From: Jiella pelagia
GTDB lineage: Bacteria > Pseudomonadota > Alphaproteobacteria > Rhizobiales > Rhizobiaceae
Direction: 5' to 3'
Assembly (NCBI RefSeq): GCF_026898155.1
Contig: NZ_CP114029.1
Location: forward strand, 1,929,501 to 1,993,500
Length of the DNA: 64,000 nucleotides
Part shown: piece by piece, positions 20,425 through 30,604 of the stretch
How positions within the stretch are numbered: the stretch's first letter is position 1
How the letters are laid out: the number at the start of each line of letters is the position of its first letter
Notes under the pieces: generated by a model
What the model was told of the DNA's origin: nothing
Database searches by the model: none
What the model saw: only the letters and a program-made list of their open reading frames with translations
Made by a program: the position numbers and the translations under genes

Positions 20425-22200
20425 ATGTGCGGAATTTGCGGCGAGATTCGCTTCGACGGAAACCAGGCATCGGGCGAGCGGCTGCAGCGCATGGGCGATT
20501 GTCTGGCGCGGCGTGGCCCCGACGGCGCCGGCCAGGTCGTGCGCGGGCCGGTCGGTCTCGGCCACCGGCGGCTGAAGATCATCGACCTGTCGGAAAAGGC
20601 CCAGCAGCCGATGGTCGACCCCGAGCTGGGTCTGACAATCGCCTTCAACGGCTGCATCTACAACTACCCCGAGCTGCGCCAGGAGCTGGAAGGCAAGGGC
20701 TACCGCTTCTTTTCCAGCGGCGACACCGAAGTGATCATCAAGGCCTATCACGCCTGGGGCCGCGACTGCGTCACGCGCTTCCACGGCATGTTCGCCTTCG
20801 CCATTGCCGAGCGGGAATCGGGCCGGGTGATGCTGGCGCGCGACCGCTTCGGCATCAAGCCGCTCTACCTCTCGCAGAACGACAAGCGCCTCTATCTCGC
20901 CTCCTCGCTGCCGGCGATCCTGGCGACAGGCGACGTCGACCGGACGATCGACCGCGAGGCGCTGCACCACTACATGACGTTCCACGCCGTCGTCCCGCCG
21001 CCGCTGACGATCGTCAAGGGCGTGCGCAAGCTGCCGCCGGCGACGACCCGGATGATCGAGCCGGACGGCTCTTTCGACGACGCAGTCTATTGGGCGCCGG
21101 AGTTTTCGCCGCGCGCCGGCGACGAGAAGCTCTCCTCTGACGACTGGCGCGATCTGGTCATGGATGCGCTGAAGCTCGCCGTCGACCGGCGCATGGTCGC
21201 CGACGTTCCGGTCGGCGTCCTGCTCTCGGGCGGCGTCGATTCCTCGCTGATCGTCGGGCTTCTCGCCGAAGCCGGGCAGAAGAACCTCAACACCTTCTCG
21301 ATCGGCTTCGAGGACGCCAATGGCGAGGTCGGCAACGAGTTCGAGTTCTCCGACATCATCGCCAAGCACTACGGCACCGAGCATCACAAGATCTTCGTGC
21401 CGGGCTCGGAGCTGATGGAGCATCTGCCGGGCACCATCCAGGCGATGTCCGAGCCGATGGTCTCCTACGACAATGTCGGCTTCTACCTGCTCTCGCGGGA
21501 GGTCTCCAAGCACATCAAGGTCGTACAGTCCGGCCAGGGCGCCGACGAGATCTTCGGCGGCTATCACTGGTATCCGCCGATGGTCGGCGCCAACGACCCG
21601 CTCGCCGCCTATTCCCGCGCCTTCTTCGACCGCAGCCACGAGACGCTGAAGGGCCAGATCGCGCCGGAATGGCAGACCGAGGAGGACGTGTCCCGCGATT
21701 TCGTGGCGCGGCACTTCGCCATGGCCGGCGCTACCAACCCGGTCGACAAGGCGCTTCGCGTCGACGCTCACGTCATGCTGGTGGACGATCCGGTGAAGCG
21801 CGTCGACAACATGACCATGGCCTGGGGGCTGGAGGCGCGCGTCCCGTTCCTTGATCACGAACTGGTGGAACTCGCGGCGCGGGTTCCCGCTGAGGAAAAG
21901 CTGAAGCAGGACGGCAAGGGCGTCCTGAAGGAAGTCGCCCGGCAGGTGGTCCCCTCGGCCGTCATCGACCGCAAGAAGGGCTACTTCCCGGTGCCGCAGC
22001 TGAAATACATCTCCGGGCCGTATCTCGACATGGTCAAGGATACGCTGGGGTCGGAGGCGGCCAGGGGCCGAGGGCTGTTCCAGCAGAGCTATCTGGACGA
22101 ACTCTTCGCCAATCCTTCCGACCACATCACGCCGCTGCGCGGTTCGGAGCTGTGGCAGGTTGCGCTGCTCGAGATGTGGCTGCAGGAACAGGGGGTCTGA
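20425..22200 (+). CDS. N-acetylglutaminylglutamine amidotransferase (AsnB-like)
   Basis: 591 residues. A class II glutamine amidotransferase domain starts with the nucleophile Cys2 (MCGICGEIRFDG). A synthetase domain with the ATP loop SGGVDSS (268-274) follows, as in asparagine synthetase. The neighbouring ngg and M42 peptidase genes identify it as the enzyme amidating N-acetylglutaminylglutamine, the last step of the NAGGN osmoprotectant. Four bases separate its stop from the ngg start. Confidence 0.93.
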   Translation: MCGICGEIRFDGNQASGERLQRMGDCLARRGPDGAGQVVRGPVGLGHRRLKIIDLSEKAQQPMVDPELGLTIAFNGCIYNYPELRQELEGKGYRFFSSGDTEVIIKAYHAWGRDCVTRFHGMFAFAIAERESGRVMLARDRFGIKPLYLSQNDKRLYLASSLPAILATGDVDRTIDREALHHYMTFHAVVPPPLTIVKGVRKLPPATTRMIEPDGSFDDAVYWAPEFSPRAGDEKLSSDDWRDLVMDALKLAVDRRMVADVPVGVLLSGGVDSSLIVGLLAEAGQKNLNTFSIGFEDANGEVGNEFEFSDIIAKHYGTEHHKIFVPGSELMEHLPGTIQAMSEPMVSYDNVGFYLLSREVSKHIKVVQSGQGADEIFGGYHWYPPMVGANDPLAAYSRAFFDRSHETLKGQIAPEWQTEEDVSRDFVARHFAMAGATNPVDKALRVDAHVMLVDDPVKRVDNMTMAWGLEARVPFLDHELVELAARVPAEEKLKQDGKGVLKEVARQVVPSAVIDRKKGYFPVPQLKYISGPYLDMVKDTLGSEAARGRGLFQQSYLDELFANPSDHITPLRGSELWQVALLEMWLQEQGV

Positions 22201-22204
22201 TCCG

Positions 22205-24014
22205 ATGGCAGGCGAAAGGCAGGGCGACCGCCAGAGCCGCGACCACCGGCTGGAGAAGATGCGCGCGTCTCATCCGAACGGCTCGCCTGCCCGCGAGCGG
22301 GCCGACCAGAGCGGGCTGAAGAAGAACGCCATCCTCGATTGCGGCTGGGGCCGGCTGGTCTTCGGCCAGACCTTCAAGGACCCGCGCGAGGCTCGCCAAT
22401 TCCTTGCGCGAGGAAGGCCCGGACCGGCGCGACATCGCCTTCTACGTCAAGGATCCGCACGTCCTTCTCAGCCATGCGCCGCAGGAGCTGTTCCTCGATC
22501 CGTCCCACACCTACCGGCTCGATCTGTCGACCTACCGGCCCGGCACGAGGCGACCGCGCGGCTTCTTCATCCGGCGCCTCGCCTCCGAGCAGGACGCCAC
22601 CGAGGTCAACCGCATCTACCAGTCGCGCCACATGGTGCAGGTGCATCCGGCCTTCTTCTGGACCAACCGCGACAACCGGGCGCTGACCTATTTCGTCGCC
22701 GAGGACGAGACCACCGGGGCGATCCTCGGCACGGTCACCGGCGTCCACGGCAAGCGGGCCTTCGGCGATCCGGAAAACGGCTCCTCGCTCTGGTGCCTCG
22801 CGGTCGATCCGCAGGCGCCGCATCCGGGCATTGGCGAAAGCCTGGTGCGCCGCCTCGCCGAGCATTTCCAGGCCAGAGGCTGCGCCTTCATGGACCTGTC
22901 GGTGATGCACGACAACGATCAGGCCATCCGGCTCTACGAGAAGCTCGGCTTCGTGCGCGTCGCCTATTTCACCATCAAGCGCAAGAACGAGATCAACGAG
23001 AAGCTCTTCACCGGCCCCAACGCCGAATACGAGGCGCTCAATCCTTATGCGCGGATCATCGTCGAGGAGGCGCGGCGCCGCGGCATCCACACAGAGGTGG
23101 TGGACGCGGCCGGGGGCTTCTTCCGCCTCACCCATGGCGGGCGCACCGTGCTCTGCCGCGAAAGCCTTTCCGAACTGACCTCCGCAGTCGCCATGTCGAT
23201 CTGCGACGACAAGCGGGTGACGCGGCGGATGGTGGAGGCGGCCGGCGTCAGGGTTCCCGAACAGATCTCCGGCGACAGCGATGACGCGGCGCTCTCGGCC
23301 TTTCTCGAACAGCATGGCCAGGTCGTCGTCAAACCTGCCCGCGGCGAGCAGGGACGCGGCATTTCGGTCGGCCTCGAGACGCTGGACGATACGAGGACCG
23401 CCATCGAGGCGGCGCGGCAGCATTCGCCGAACGTCCTGGTCGAAGCCTGCTTCCAGGGCGACGACCTCCGGCTCATCGTCATCGACTATCGGCTGGTCGC
23501 CGCCGCGCTGAGGAAGCCGCCGGTAATCACCGGCGACGGCCGCTCCAGCGTCAAGGATCTCATCGAGCATCTGTCACGGCGGCGGGCGGCGGCAACGGGC
23601 GGCGAGAGCACGGTGCCGATGGACGCCGAGACAGAGCGCTGCGTCAGGCAGTCCGGCTACGCCATGGAGGACACGCTGCCCGAGGGCGAGCGGGTCACGG
23701 TGAGGAAGACCGCCAATCTCCACACCGGCGGCACCATCCACGACGTCACCGGGGATATCCACCCCGCGCTGGTCGAGGCAGCTGTTGCCGCCGCAAGGGC
23801 AATTGAGATACCGGTGACGGGCATCGACCTGATGATCAAGTCGCCGGCGCTGCCGGACTACGTGTTCATCGAGGCGAACGAACGGCCGGGCCTTGCAAAT
23901 CACGAACCACAGCCGACGGCGGAGCGGTTCGTCGATTTGTTGTTCCCGCTGTCCGTGCCATTTTCAGTAAGAGCGGCCCGCACCAACCAGCGGAGATCGC
24001 TGAAGGAGGGCTGA
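22205..24014 (+). CDS. ngg: N-acetylglutaminylglutamine synthetase (frameshifted at GAGGCTC in this sequence)
   Basis: A fusion of an N-terminal GNAT domain (around AVDPQAPHPGIGESLVRRLAEHF) and a C-terminal ATP-grasp ligase (VVVKPARGEQGRGISVGL, FIEANERPGL). It acetylates and joins two glutamines for the osmoprotectant NAGGN. The first 61 residues (MAGERQGDRQS...FGQTFKDPRE) are in a different frame from the rest. The break is at 22388-22394 (GAGGCTC). Deleting one base joins DPRE to LANSLREEGPDRRD and gives 603 codons. It is tightly linked to both neighbours. Confidence 0.9.
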
Positions 24015-25169
24015 GTGCCGAGGCTTACGATCGATACCGAGTATCTGACCGAGCAGCTGAAGGCGCTCCTCAAAATCCACTCTCCGACGGGCTATACCGA
24101 TACCGTGGTCCGCCATGTCGCCAAGGAGCTGGAGCGCCTCGGTCTCAAGGTCGAACTCACCCGGCGGGGCGCCATCTCGGCGCTGCGCCAGGGCTCCCGG
24201 CGCGCCTCTGCGAGAGCGATCGTCAGCCATCTCGATACGCTCGGCGCCCAGGTCAAACGCATCAAGGAGAACGGCCGGCTGGAGCTCGTTCCCATCGGCC
24301 ACTGGTCGGCGCGCTTCGCCGAGGGCGCGCGCTGCATGATCTTCTCCGACGCGGGCACCTATCGCGGCACAATCCTGCCGCTGAAGGCGTCCGGCCATAC
24401 CTACAACGAGGAAGTCGACACGCTTCCCGTCGGCTGGGACTATGTCGAGCTGCGGGTCGACGCCCTGTCGCGCGACGCCGCCGAGATGACCCGGCTGGGC
24501 ATCGAGGTCGGCGACACGGTGGCGATCGATCCGCAGCCGGAATTCCTCGACAACGGCTACATCGTCTCGCGCCATCTCGACAACAAGGCCGGCGTCGCGG
24601 TCATGCTGGCGGCGATCAAGGCGATGGAGGAAAACGGCGCCGCGACCCCTGTCGACACCCATTGGCTGTTCACCATCGCCGAGGAGGTCGGCGTCGGCGC
24701 GGCCTCGATCCTCACCCCTGACATCGCCTCGATGATCGCCGTCGACAATGGCACCTCGGCGCCGGGACAGAACTCGGCCGAGTTCGGCGTCACGATCGGC
24801 ATGGCCGACCAGACCGGGCCGTTCGACTATCACCTGACCAAGAAGCTGGTACGCATCTGCCAGGACGAGGACATCCGCTACCAGAAGGACATCTTCCGCT
24901 ACTACCGGTCGGATTCCGCCTCGGCGCTCGAAGCCGGCCATGACGTGCGCACCGCCCTCATCACCTTCGGCGTCGACGCCTCGCACGGCTACGAGCGCAT
25001 CCACATGCACGCGCTGCGCTCTTTGTCGGAGCTGATCACCGCCTATCTGACCTCGCCGGTCGAGATCGAGCGCGACCGCAACTTCCATGCCGGGCTGAAG
25101 GGTTTCACCCGCCAGCCCGACGTCGAGGCGCAGCAGGAACTTGCCAGCGACACCGACCCCGCCGAATAG
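24015..25169 (+). CDS. M42-like peptidase of the NAGGN osmoprotection system
   Basis: 384 residues with co-catalytic metal peptidase motifs: SHLDTLGAQ (first metal ligand), HLDNKAGVAVML, IAEEVGVGAAS (catalytic glutamates) and DASHGYERIH. Family members clustered with asnB-like and ngg genes are annotated as osmoprotectant NAGGN system M42 peptidases and may recycle the dipeptide; that role is inferred. GTG start at 24015 directly follows the ngg stop, with AGGAGGG upstream. Confidence 0.92.
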   Translation: MPRLTIDTEYLTEQLKALLKIHSPTGYTDTVVRHVAKELERLGLKVELTRRGAISALRQGSRRASARAIVSHLDTLGAQVKRIKENGRLELVPIGHWSARFAEGARCMIFSDAGTYRGTILPLKASGHTYNEEVDTLPVGWDYVELRVDALSRDAAEMTRLGIEVGDTVAIDPQPEFLDNGYIVSRHLDNKAGVAVMLAAIKAMEENGAATPVDTHWLFTIAEEVGVGAASILTPDIASMIAVDNGTSAPGQNSAEFGVTIGMADQTGPFDYHLTKKLVRICQDEDIRYQKDIFRYYRSDSASALEAGHDVRTALITFGVDASHGYERIHMHALRSLSELITAYLTSPVEIERDRNFHAGLKGFTRQPDVEAQQELASDTDPAE

Positions 25170-25222
25170 CCCCCGCCGAACACCCCCCGAAGGAGCGGCC
25201 CCGCCCATGAGCCCCGCCCGTC

Positions 25223-25264
25223 AGTCCCGGCCGTGAGCCCTGCCCATGAGTCCCGGCCGTGAGC
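25223..25264 (+). repeat. Short direct repeat around the membrane-protein start
   Basis: AGTCCCGGCCGTGAGC occurs at 25223-25238 and 25249-25264 (period 26), with a related GCCCATGAG motif between and before. The second copy contains the GTG start of the next gene. It looks like a small local duplication. Confidence 0.6.
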
Positions 25265-25708
25265 TTTGACGACATCGTCGCCGTCCCCGGACGGGTTCTC
25301 TGGGACCTCCTGATGCTGCTCGGGTCACTGGCGCGCGATTGTCTGGCGGTGGCCCAGGGCCATCCCATCCTCGCCGCCGCGATCGCGCTCGCCTTTCTCG
25401 TCGCGCTGGTTCTTGCGCGCGGCGCCGTGATGATCGGCCTCGTCCTCTGCTTCTTCGCCGTCGCCGCGCTGATCGGCGCCGAGCCGGTCCACGAACTCGA
25501 CAAGCGCCAGGCCTTCTCGGCCCTGACGATGCTCGCCATGATCCTCATCGGCCTCGCCTTCCGCCACCAGCGCCTGCTGCGGCAAGGGCTGGAGGACGAG
25601 ATCGCGGCGAGGGAAGAGGCGCTGGATGAGGCACGGCGGGAGGGCTGGGAGGCGGCGATGAAGTATAGGCCGGAGGACGAGACGCCGCAGCTTGGTCCGC
25701 CGGATTGA
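25259..25708 (+). CDS. Hypothetical membrane protein
   Basis: 149 residues with three hydrophobic segments (around ILAAAIALAFLVALVLARGAVMIGLVLCFFAVAALIG and AFSALTMLAMILIGLAF), followed by a charged helical tail (LEDEIAAREEALDEARREGWEAAM). I do not recognise a family. GTG start at 25259 lies inside a short direct repeat. Codon use is like its neighbours, and the position right after the NAGGN genes suggests, but does not prove, co-transcription. Confidence 0.7.
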   Translation: MSFDDIVAVPGRVLWDLLMLLGSLARDCLAVAQGHPILAAAIALAFLVALVLARGAVMIGLVLCFFAVAALIGAEPVHELDKRQAFSALTMLAMILIGLAFRHQRLLRQGLEDEIAAREEALDEARREGWEAAMKYRPEDETPQLGPPD

Positions 25709-25895
25709 GATGGGGGGTGAAAACCAGCCGAAGGCAGATTGGCGGCCGGATTAACGTGCACGCCAGTGTCGGCTGGAAAGCAGTCGACTGATTGCCCGAT
25801 CGTCGTGACTGCTCTGCGTCCATATTGGACATTCCGCGCAAGGCCTGACGATCTCGAAAGCGGTGGTTCCGTGAGACCACCGAGTGGCGGGCAGA

Positions 25896-28199
25896 TTAGC
25901 TCCGCAAGTCCGTCTGCACTTCGCCGCGCTTCTGGGCGAGCAGAACAGCCTCGTAGGGCGACGCCCAATTCTCCGCATTTTTCGCAAACAGCACGCAACT
26001 TGTCGCCTCGTCGCGATCGAGCGCTTCCGACGCGAAGTGTTCCATGTGTTTGCGCCGCAGGGCGCGATCAGCCGCACGGTGCACGTAAAACCCAACAGTC
26101 GCTTTTCGATTGAGCGGAGGGACGATCTCCATAAAGCACTCATGGCCGCGCTTCGCACGCTTGCGCATGACCGAATGCCGCAGCCTATTGAGCCCGCGCT
26201 CGACTTTCGGCTGCTCCTCCGGGCTGGCTGAGCTGAGAACAAATATGCCCATTGTAGTCCAACCGGCCGGTTTCGTATTTGCCAGCTTGTCGATGATCTC
26301 TTTGTAGCTTCGATGGATCGACGCTTTGGGCTTTTTGACGGCGATACCAGCGTCCAATCCATTGTAGTAGCGGTCGATGACATCTGACATGCCCGTAACC
26401 ATCAACCGACGGAAATCTCCGCGTTTCTCTCCAAGATTGAATCCTGTAGCGAGATAGATGCCAAGAAAATCGATTTCGTCGCCGAAGATATCAAAATGTT
26501 TTTGGAAATGAAAACGCTCGGAGAAGTAATGAAGGAAAGGAATTTCTTCGTCGATAATCTCCGCGATGCAGCACAAATCGGCAACATGAAGCGACGGGGC
26601 AAGCATGTGCCCTTCCGGGATGAGTCCGGCATTTTCCAATTCTTCTTCTGACGAGCTTAGCACTGATAGATCGTCAAGCGTCAGCGATATCCGAATGATT
26701 TGATCGACGTTCTCGGCATCAAGGCCAAGAGATTCTGTAATTTTCAAGCTATCCGCATCGCCCTCCCGTGCGGCCGTGATATACACCGCAAGCCGCTCGG
26801 ACTGAATTGAAGGCGCGATCACCATTTCAGTAAGGTGACGTTTGAGCCGATCCGGCGCGCCGCGCAGTCCTTGAGGCGTCAGGCGGTGCGATTTCGCTTC
26901 GGCCAGGATCACCGTCTTATCGACGACTGCTATAATGTCCGTCTCAAACTGCTGTTTTCCTGCCATCCATTTTGCATTTTTGGTAATTTGGGCTGTGGGT
27001 AGAACCGACTGCAAAACCGCTTCCGCTTTGTCTTCGAGATAGGCCGCGCGTCGATCCGACAAATCTTCCTCGATTTTTGCCGTGGTCGCGACGTTCCACA
27101 TGATTTCGTTTATATGGCTGAAAATAGCCTGCGGCATCCCGAACAGGTAGGCTTCGTCGAGGGCGATGCCGGGTCGAGCCCAGACGGGGTTAGCCAGAAA
27201 CAAATGTTCAAAGTTCTGTCCAGCTAGTTCGCCGGGCTCGATGGAGAACATCCGAAGGACGCGATCGACGCGCTCCTTATCTTTGCCTGTCATGGCCGCC
27301 ACGTCGGCGGCTGTCACCGACATATTGTCCGCGTGGCGTAGGTCCGCATGCGACATGAGAAGTGCCATTACGGCCTCGCGTTCGATCCCCTTCGGTAACA
27401 GCGCAAGCAATTCGTCGGGCGTACCCTTGAGATTGGGCATTTCACGAAAATAGGTCTCAACGGCGGTCCTGCTTTTGCGCGAGGATATTACCTTCTTCAT
27501 CGCGTCCATCCAAGTGTTGCAACGCTCATCGATCGCCGTGTGCACGGCCTCCGCAATGTCGAGAATATCGGTAAAACTATATCCGACTGCCGCCACGAGT
27601 TTATCGTCAAGTGGCGCATACACCTCCCGGCAGATCTTTTTGACCTCACTGAAATACCCCCAGTTCCGAACAGCTTGTGTATGTAATCTAATTTTCTCTT
27701 GAAGTGACATGATCGCGCGTTGAACTTTGTCGATCTCGTCGGCTTTGGCAATCAAACGGCGTTTAAAGAACGTATCCGACAGCTTAGGGATGATATCGAA
27801 CACTGTTTGGATTGTTTCTGCAGTGGACGGAATCTTGCCCCACTCGTCGGCCGGCAGAGTCAACGCGATACCCTGTAAGAGTTCGATGTGATGCTGCTGA
27901 ATGTTTTTGGTCAACGACCGCGATTCGCCTTTGTTGTTGATCGCGGCACGCGTCCCGTAGAAGGCAACGGTTGAAACGATGCCGTCAGGCATCCGGTTTT
28001 TCATTAGATTGGTCAGTTCATCGACAAGCTCTGGATAACGCTCCACGTCCTCTCGAGCGGATTTTAGGATCGCCGATTTGAATTCCTCGCGTTGATCCCC
28101 GAAGCCAAAATCCAGTTTCTCGAAGACAATTTTGTTCGGATTGCTGGCAAGTCGAGCCGTATTCTTCGCTTTATTTCTTCTGCCGCGCGATCTCGGCAT
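25896..28199 (-). CDS. Orphan large protein with PD-(D/E)XK-like nuclease core
   Basis: 767 residues, family not recognised. In the middle, QFETDIIAVVDK-TVILAEAKSH shows a D421-x12-E434-x-K436 pattern with flanking hydrophobic strands, the arrangement of PD-(D/E)XK nucleases (as in NERD or Mrr-like domains). The N-terminus is very basic (MPRSRGRRNKAK). No membrane segment or signal peptide is seen. G+C is visibly lower than in the neighbours and codon use is different, pointing to horizontal transfer. It stands alone, antisense to its left neighbour. A defence or DNA-processing role is an inference only. Confidence 0.8.
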   Translation of the reverse strand: MPRSRGRRNKAKNTARLASNPNKIVFEKLDFGFGDQREEFKSAILKSAREDVERYPELVDELTNLMKNRMPDGIVSTVAFYGTRAAINNKGESRSLTKNIQQHHIELLQGIALTLPADEWGKIPSTAETIQTVFDIIPKLSDTFFKRRLIAKADEIDKVQRAIMSLQEKIRLHTQAVRNWGYFSEVKKICREVYAPLDDKLVAAVGYSFTDILDIAEAVHTAIDERCNTWMDAMKKVISSRKSRTAVETYFREMPNLKGTPDELLALLPKGIEREAVMALLMSHADLRHADNMSVTAADVAAMTGKDKERVDRVLRMFSIEPGELAGQNFEHLFLANPVWARPGIALDEAYLFGMPQAIFSHINEIMWNVATTAKIEEDLSDRRAAYLEDKAEAVLQSVLPTAQITKNAKWMAGKQQFETDIIAVVDKTVILAEAKSHRLTPQGLRGAPDRLKRHLTEMVIAPSIQSERLAVYITAAREGDADSLKITESLGLDAENVDQIIRISLTLDDLSVLSSSEEELENAGLIPEGHMLAPSLHVADLCCIAEIIDEEIPFLHYFSERFHFQKHFDIFGDEIDFLGIYLATGFNLGEKRGDFRRLMVTGMSDVIDRYYNGLDAGIAVKKPKASIHRSYKEIIDKLANTKPAGWTTMGIFVLSSASPEEQPKVERGLNRLRHSVMRKRAKRGHECFMEIVPPLNRKATVGFYVHRAADRALRRKHMEHFASEALDRDEATSCVLFAKNAENWASPYEAVLLAQKRGEVQTDLRS

Positions 28200-28568
28200 T
28201 TCCCCGCCTCTTTCACAATCCTGGCCTAATCCGGCCTTATGGGGTTAACATCTCTCTATTCTTGTGGTGTAACAAGGTTAGAGATTTCCAAGCTTCATCT
28301 CCAAGCTAAAGTGTAGTTTCCGCAACCGGCCTACGTTTTTTAAGCCCTTAGCGCAGCCGTCGGGTCATCGCCCGCTTTCACAGGTCGACGACCTGGGACC
28401 CGCCATTCAGCTCACGGCCCAAAGCAGGCACCGGCAATTGCTGACAAGAACGACAGCATTGGGTCTCTTTCTGTTGAATATCCGTTGCCGCTCGACACGG
28501 AAAACTGAATTACGAATCACGCCCACAATCACAACCGCGAACGAGGCGGACCGCACTCCCCCCACCCC
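28200..28568. other. AT-richer intergenic region beside the orphan gene
   Basis: About 370 bases with lower G+C than the flanks, between the divergent start of the orphan gene and the end of the SDR gene. I see no gene, tRNA, integrase remnant or clear direct repeat matching the other side of the orphan gene. It probably contains that gene's promoter. Confidence 0.4.
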
Positions 28569-29367
28569 TCACCCCATAAACTGCCCGCCATTCACCTCGA
28601 TCACCTGCCCCGTCAGATAGCCCGACAGCCTCGCGCTCGACAGGAACAGATAGGCCGGCGCGCAGTCTTCGGCGGTGCCGAGGCGCTTCATCGGGATCGC
28701 GGCGGCGGTGGCTTCGAGCTTTTCGGGCGAGGAATAGCGGCGGTGGAAATCGGTCATGATGGTGCCGGGCGAGACGGCGTTGACCCGGATGTGGTCCGGC
28801 GCCAGCTCGCGGGCGAGCGCGCGGGTCCAGGTGGAGATGAAGGCCTTGGAGGAGGAATAGAGCGAGGAGCCCGGGCTGCCGCCGACGATGGCCGAGATCG
28901 ACGAGGTGTTGACGATGGCCGCGCCGCCCTCGGCCTTGCCGCCTGCCTTCAGCGCCGGCAACAGCGCCGTCGTCAGCGCGACCACCGAGCGGACGTTGAG
29001 ATCGACCACGGCGTCGAATTTCTCGGCGTCGACCTCGGCGGCCGGGATGCGGCCGATCATCGTGCCGGCATTGTTGACGAGGCCGTCGAGCCGGCCGTCG
29101 AGCTTTGCGAGGATCGACCGGCCAAGTCTCTCGCCACCGTCTCTCGTGCCGAGGTCGGCGGTGAGTAGGTCGAGGCGGCCTTTTTCGCCGTCCGTCAGGC
29201 CGGAGAGGAGCCTCGTGTTCGACATGCTCCAGCGAGCGGCCGGCATGGGCGATCACCCGCGCGCCGGTCCGAAGGAAGCCGCGCGCCACCGCCGCGCCGA
29301 TGCCGCGGCCGGCGCCGGTGACGACGACGGTCTTGCCGGAAAACAGCGCCGGGTCGAAACCGATCAT
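28569..29367 (-). CDS. SDR family oxidoreductase (frameshifted at GAGCCTC in this sequence)
   Basis: Short-chain dehydrogenase. The N-terminal frame gives the cofactor loop VVVTGAGRGIGAAVARGF. After a break at 29208-29214 the second frame gives LVNNAGTMIG, the catalytic S-Y-K (NTSSIS...SLYSSSKAF) and EVNGGQFMG at the end. Removing one base joins HVEHE to LLSGLTDGEK and gives 266 codons. Substrate unknown. It overlaps the DUF423 stop and is the last gene of the Mrp transcription unit. Confidence 0.87.
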
Positions 29368-29801
29368 CGCGTCACTCCATCGATCCGCGGGGCGGAGGGG
29401 CGAGCGCCCGTCTCCTGCCGCCGAAACATCGCCGCGATACCGGCGACGGCCGTCAGCAGCCAGCCGGCGATCAGCATCGTGCCGCCGGTCGGCGCGGCAT
29501 TGGCGAAGAGCGAGGCGCCGGTGGATGCACGCATGGCGAGATCCCCGGAAAACAGGACGACCCCGACCATCATCGCTGCGCCGGCGAGGCCGAGAAGCCG
29601 CGGTGCGCGGGCCAGGATCGCGGCAAGCCCGAGAAGCGCCGGCGCGTGGATCAGCGCCATGGATGCGGCGATCGCGACGAGGCGATCCCCCTCGGCGACA
29701 TGCGCCGCCAGCGCCGCACCGGCGACGCCCGCCGCGCCGAAAAGCCCCGCGAAGACGATGAAGAGCCCGGACAGAATACGCACTCCGCTCGCCGACATCA
29801 C
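29364..29801 (-). CDS. DUF423-like small membrane protein
   Basis: 145 residues with four hydrophobic helices. The first (FIVFAGLFGAAGVAGAALAAHV) matches the start of DUF423 proteins, although the usual GAFGAH motif is diverged. Function unknown. It lies three bases after mnhG and overlaps the SDR start, so it is translated from the same message. Confidence 0.75.
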   Translation of the reverse strand: MMSASGVRILSGLFIVFAGLFGAAGVAGAALAAHVAEGDRLVAIAASMALIHAPALLGLAAILARAPRLLGLAGAAMMVGVVLFSGDLAMRASTGASLFANAAPTGGTMLIAGWLLTAVAGIAAMFRRQETGARPSAPRIDGVTR

Positions 29802-29804
29802 CGT

Positions 29805-30218
29805 TCAGTCCCAATCCGGGTGGTGGATATCCTCGGTCGCGGCATCGTCTTGCCTCCCCGGCGTGTCCGCCTCGCCGGTGGTCACCGCCAGATGCGGCAT
29901 CTCGTCGAGGACAGAGCCTGGCCAGAGATTGTAGCCGACGGCATAGGCGGCCTTGGCGAGCAGATGCGCCGACAAAGGTGCTGTCAGCAGGAAGAAGGCG
30001 ATGGCGGCGATGGCCCTCAGCGCCTCGGCCCCCGAGTCCGAGACGAGGGCGAGCGCCAGAAGCGCCATGCCCGAGCCGACGGCACCCGCCTTCGAGGCGG
30101 CATGCATGCGGGTGTAGATGTCCGGCAGGCGAAGCAGACCGAGTGCGGCGACCGCCGCGAAGGCGGAGCCGACGAGGATCAGCAAAGCGGCGAGGATCGA
30201 CAGCGTGGCTTCGATCAT
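29805..30218 (-). CDS. mnhG: Na+/H+ antiporter subunit G (MnhG/MrpG)
   Basis: 137 residues, three helices, with the family segment [31 protein letters not shown] subunit of the Mrp multi-subunit cation/proton antiporter in the inner membrane. Its start overlaps the mnhF stop. An acidic, histidine-containing tail (about 35 residues) extends beyond the usual length. Confidence 0.93.
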   Translation of the reverse strand: MIEATLSILAALLILVGSAFAAVAALGLLRLPDIYTRMHAASKAGAVGSGMALLALALVSDSGAEALRAIAAIAFFLLTAPLSAHLLAKAAYAVGYNLWPGSVLDEMPHLAVTTGEADTPGRQDDAATEDIHHPDWD

Positions 30219-30604
30219 CGGCCTTCTCCCGCGTCGACGATATTGCCGCTGCCCCGCCCGGAATAGGGGTCGTCGTCGATCGCCTGCAGGTCCTGGCGAT
30301 CGCTGTCGTCGCCGGTCTTGCCGCGCGCCAGGATGAAGCGGGCAAAGGCGACGGTCGCCAGGAAGCCGACGAGACCGAGAGCGATCCCCAGGTCGACATA
30401 GAGGGTGTAGCCGGTATCAATGGCGATGACCGCGATGAAGCCGATGGCGACGGAGGTCAGCATGTCGAGCCCGAGCACCCGATCCGGCAGCGTCGGCCCC
30501 TTGATGATCCGGATTACGGTGAGCAGGAAAGCAACCCCGAGCAGCGTCAGCGCGACGTCGAGGCAGACGTCCAGAAAAAGGCCGGCGAAATCTTCGTAGC
30601 TCAT
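30215..30604 (-). CDS. mnhF: Na+/H+ antiporter subunit F (MnhF/MrpF)
   Basis: 129 residues. Three hydrophobic helices with the MrpF signature [21 protein letters not shown]. Part of the Mrp complex. Start overlaps the mnhE stop by four bases and the stop overlaps the mnhG start. The C-terminal 40 residues are polar and variable. Confidence 0.93.
   Translation of the reverse strand: MSYEDFAGLFLDVCLDVALTLLGVAFLLTVIRIIKGPTLPDRVLGLDMLTSVAIGFIAVIAIDTGYTLYVDLGIALGLVGFLATVAFARFILARGKTGDDSDRQDLQAIDDDPYSGRGSGNIVDAGEGR

Noticed and set aside
22388..22394. Two-base deletion (GAGGCGCTC to GAGGCTC) as the cause of the frame breaks
   Set aside because: It also restores frame, but it would add an extra residue in conserved blocks (HslV VELAKDW, CobN LPELDGR). 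A single inserted base fits the families better.
25709..28568. A mobile element carrying the orphan gene, with attachment-site repeats
   Set aside because: Composition suggests transfer, but I found no integrase, transposase, tRNA or matching direct repeats at the two flanks.
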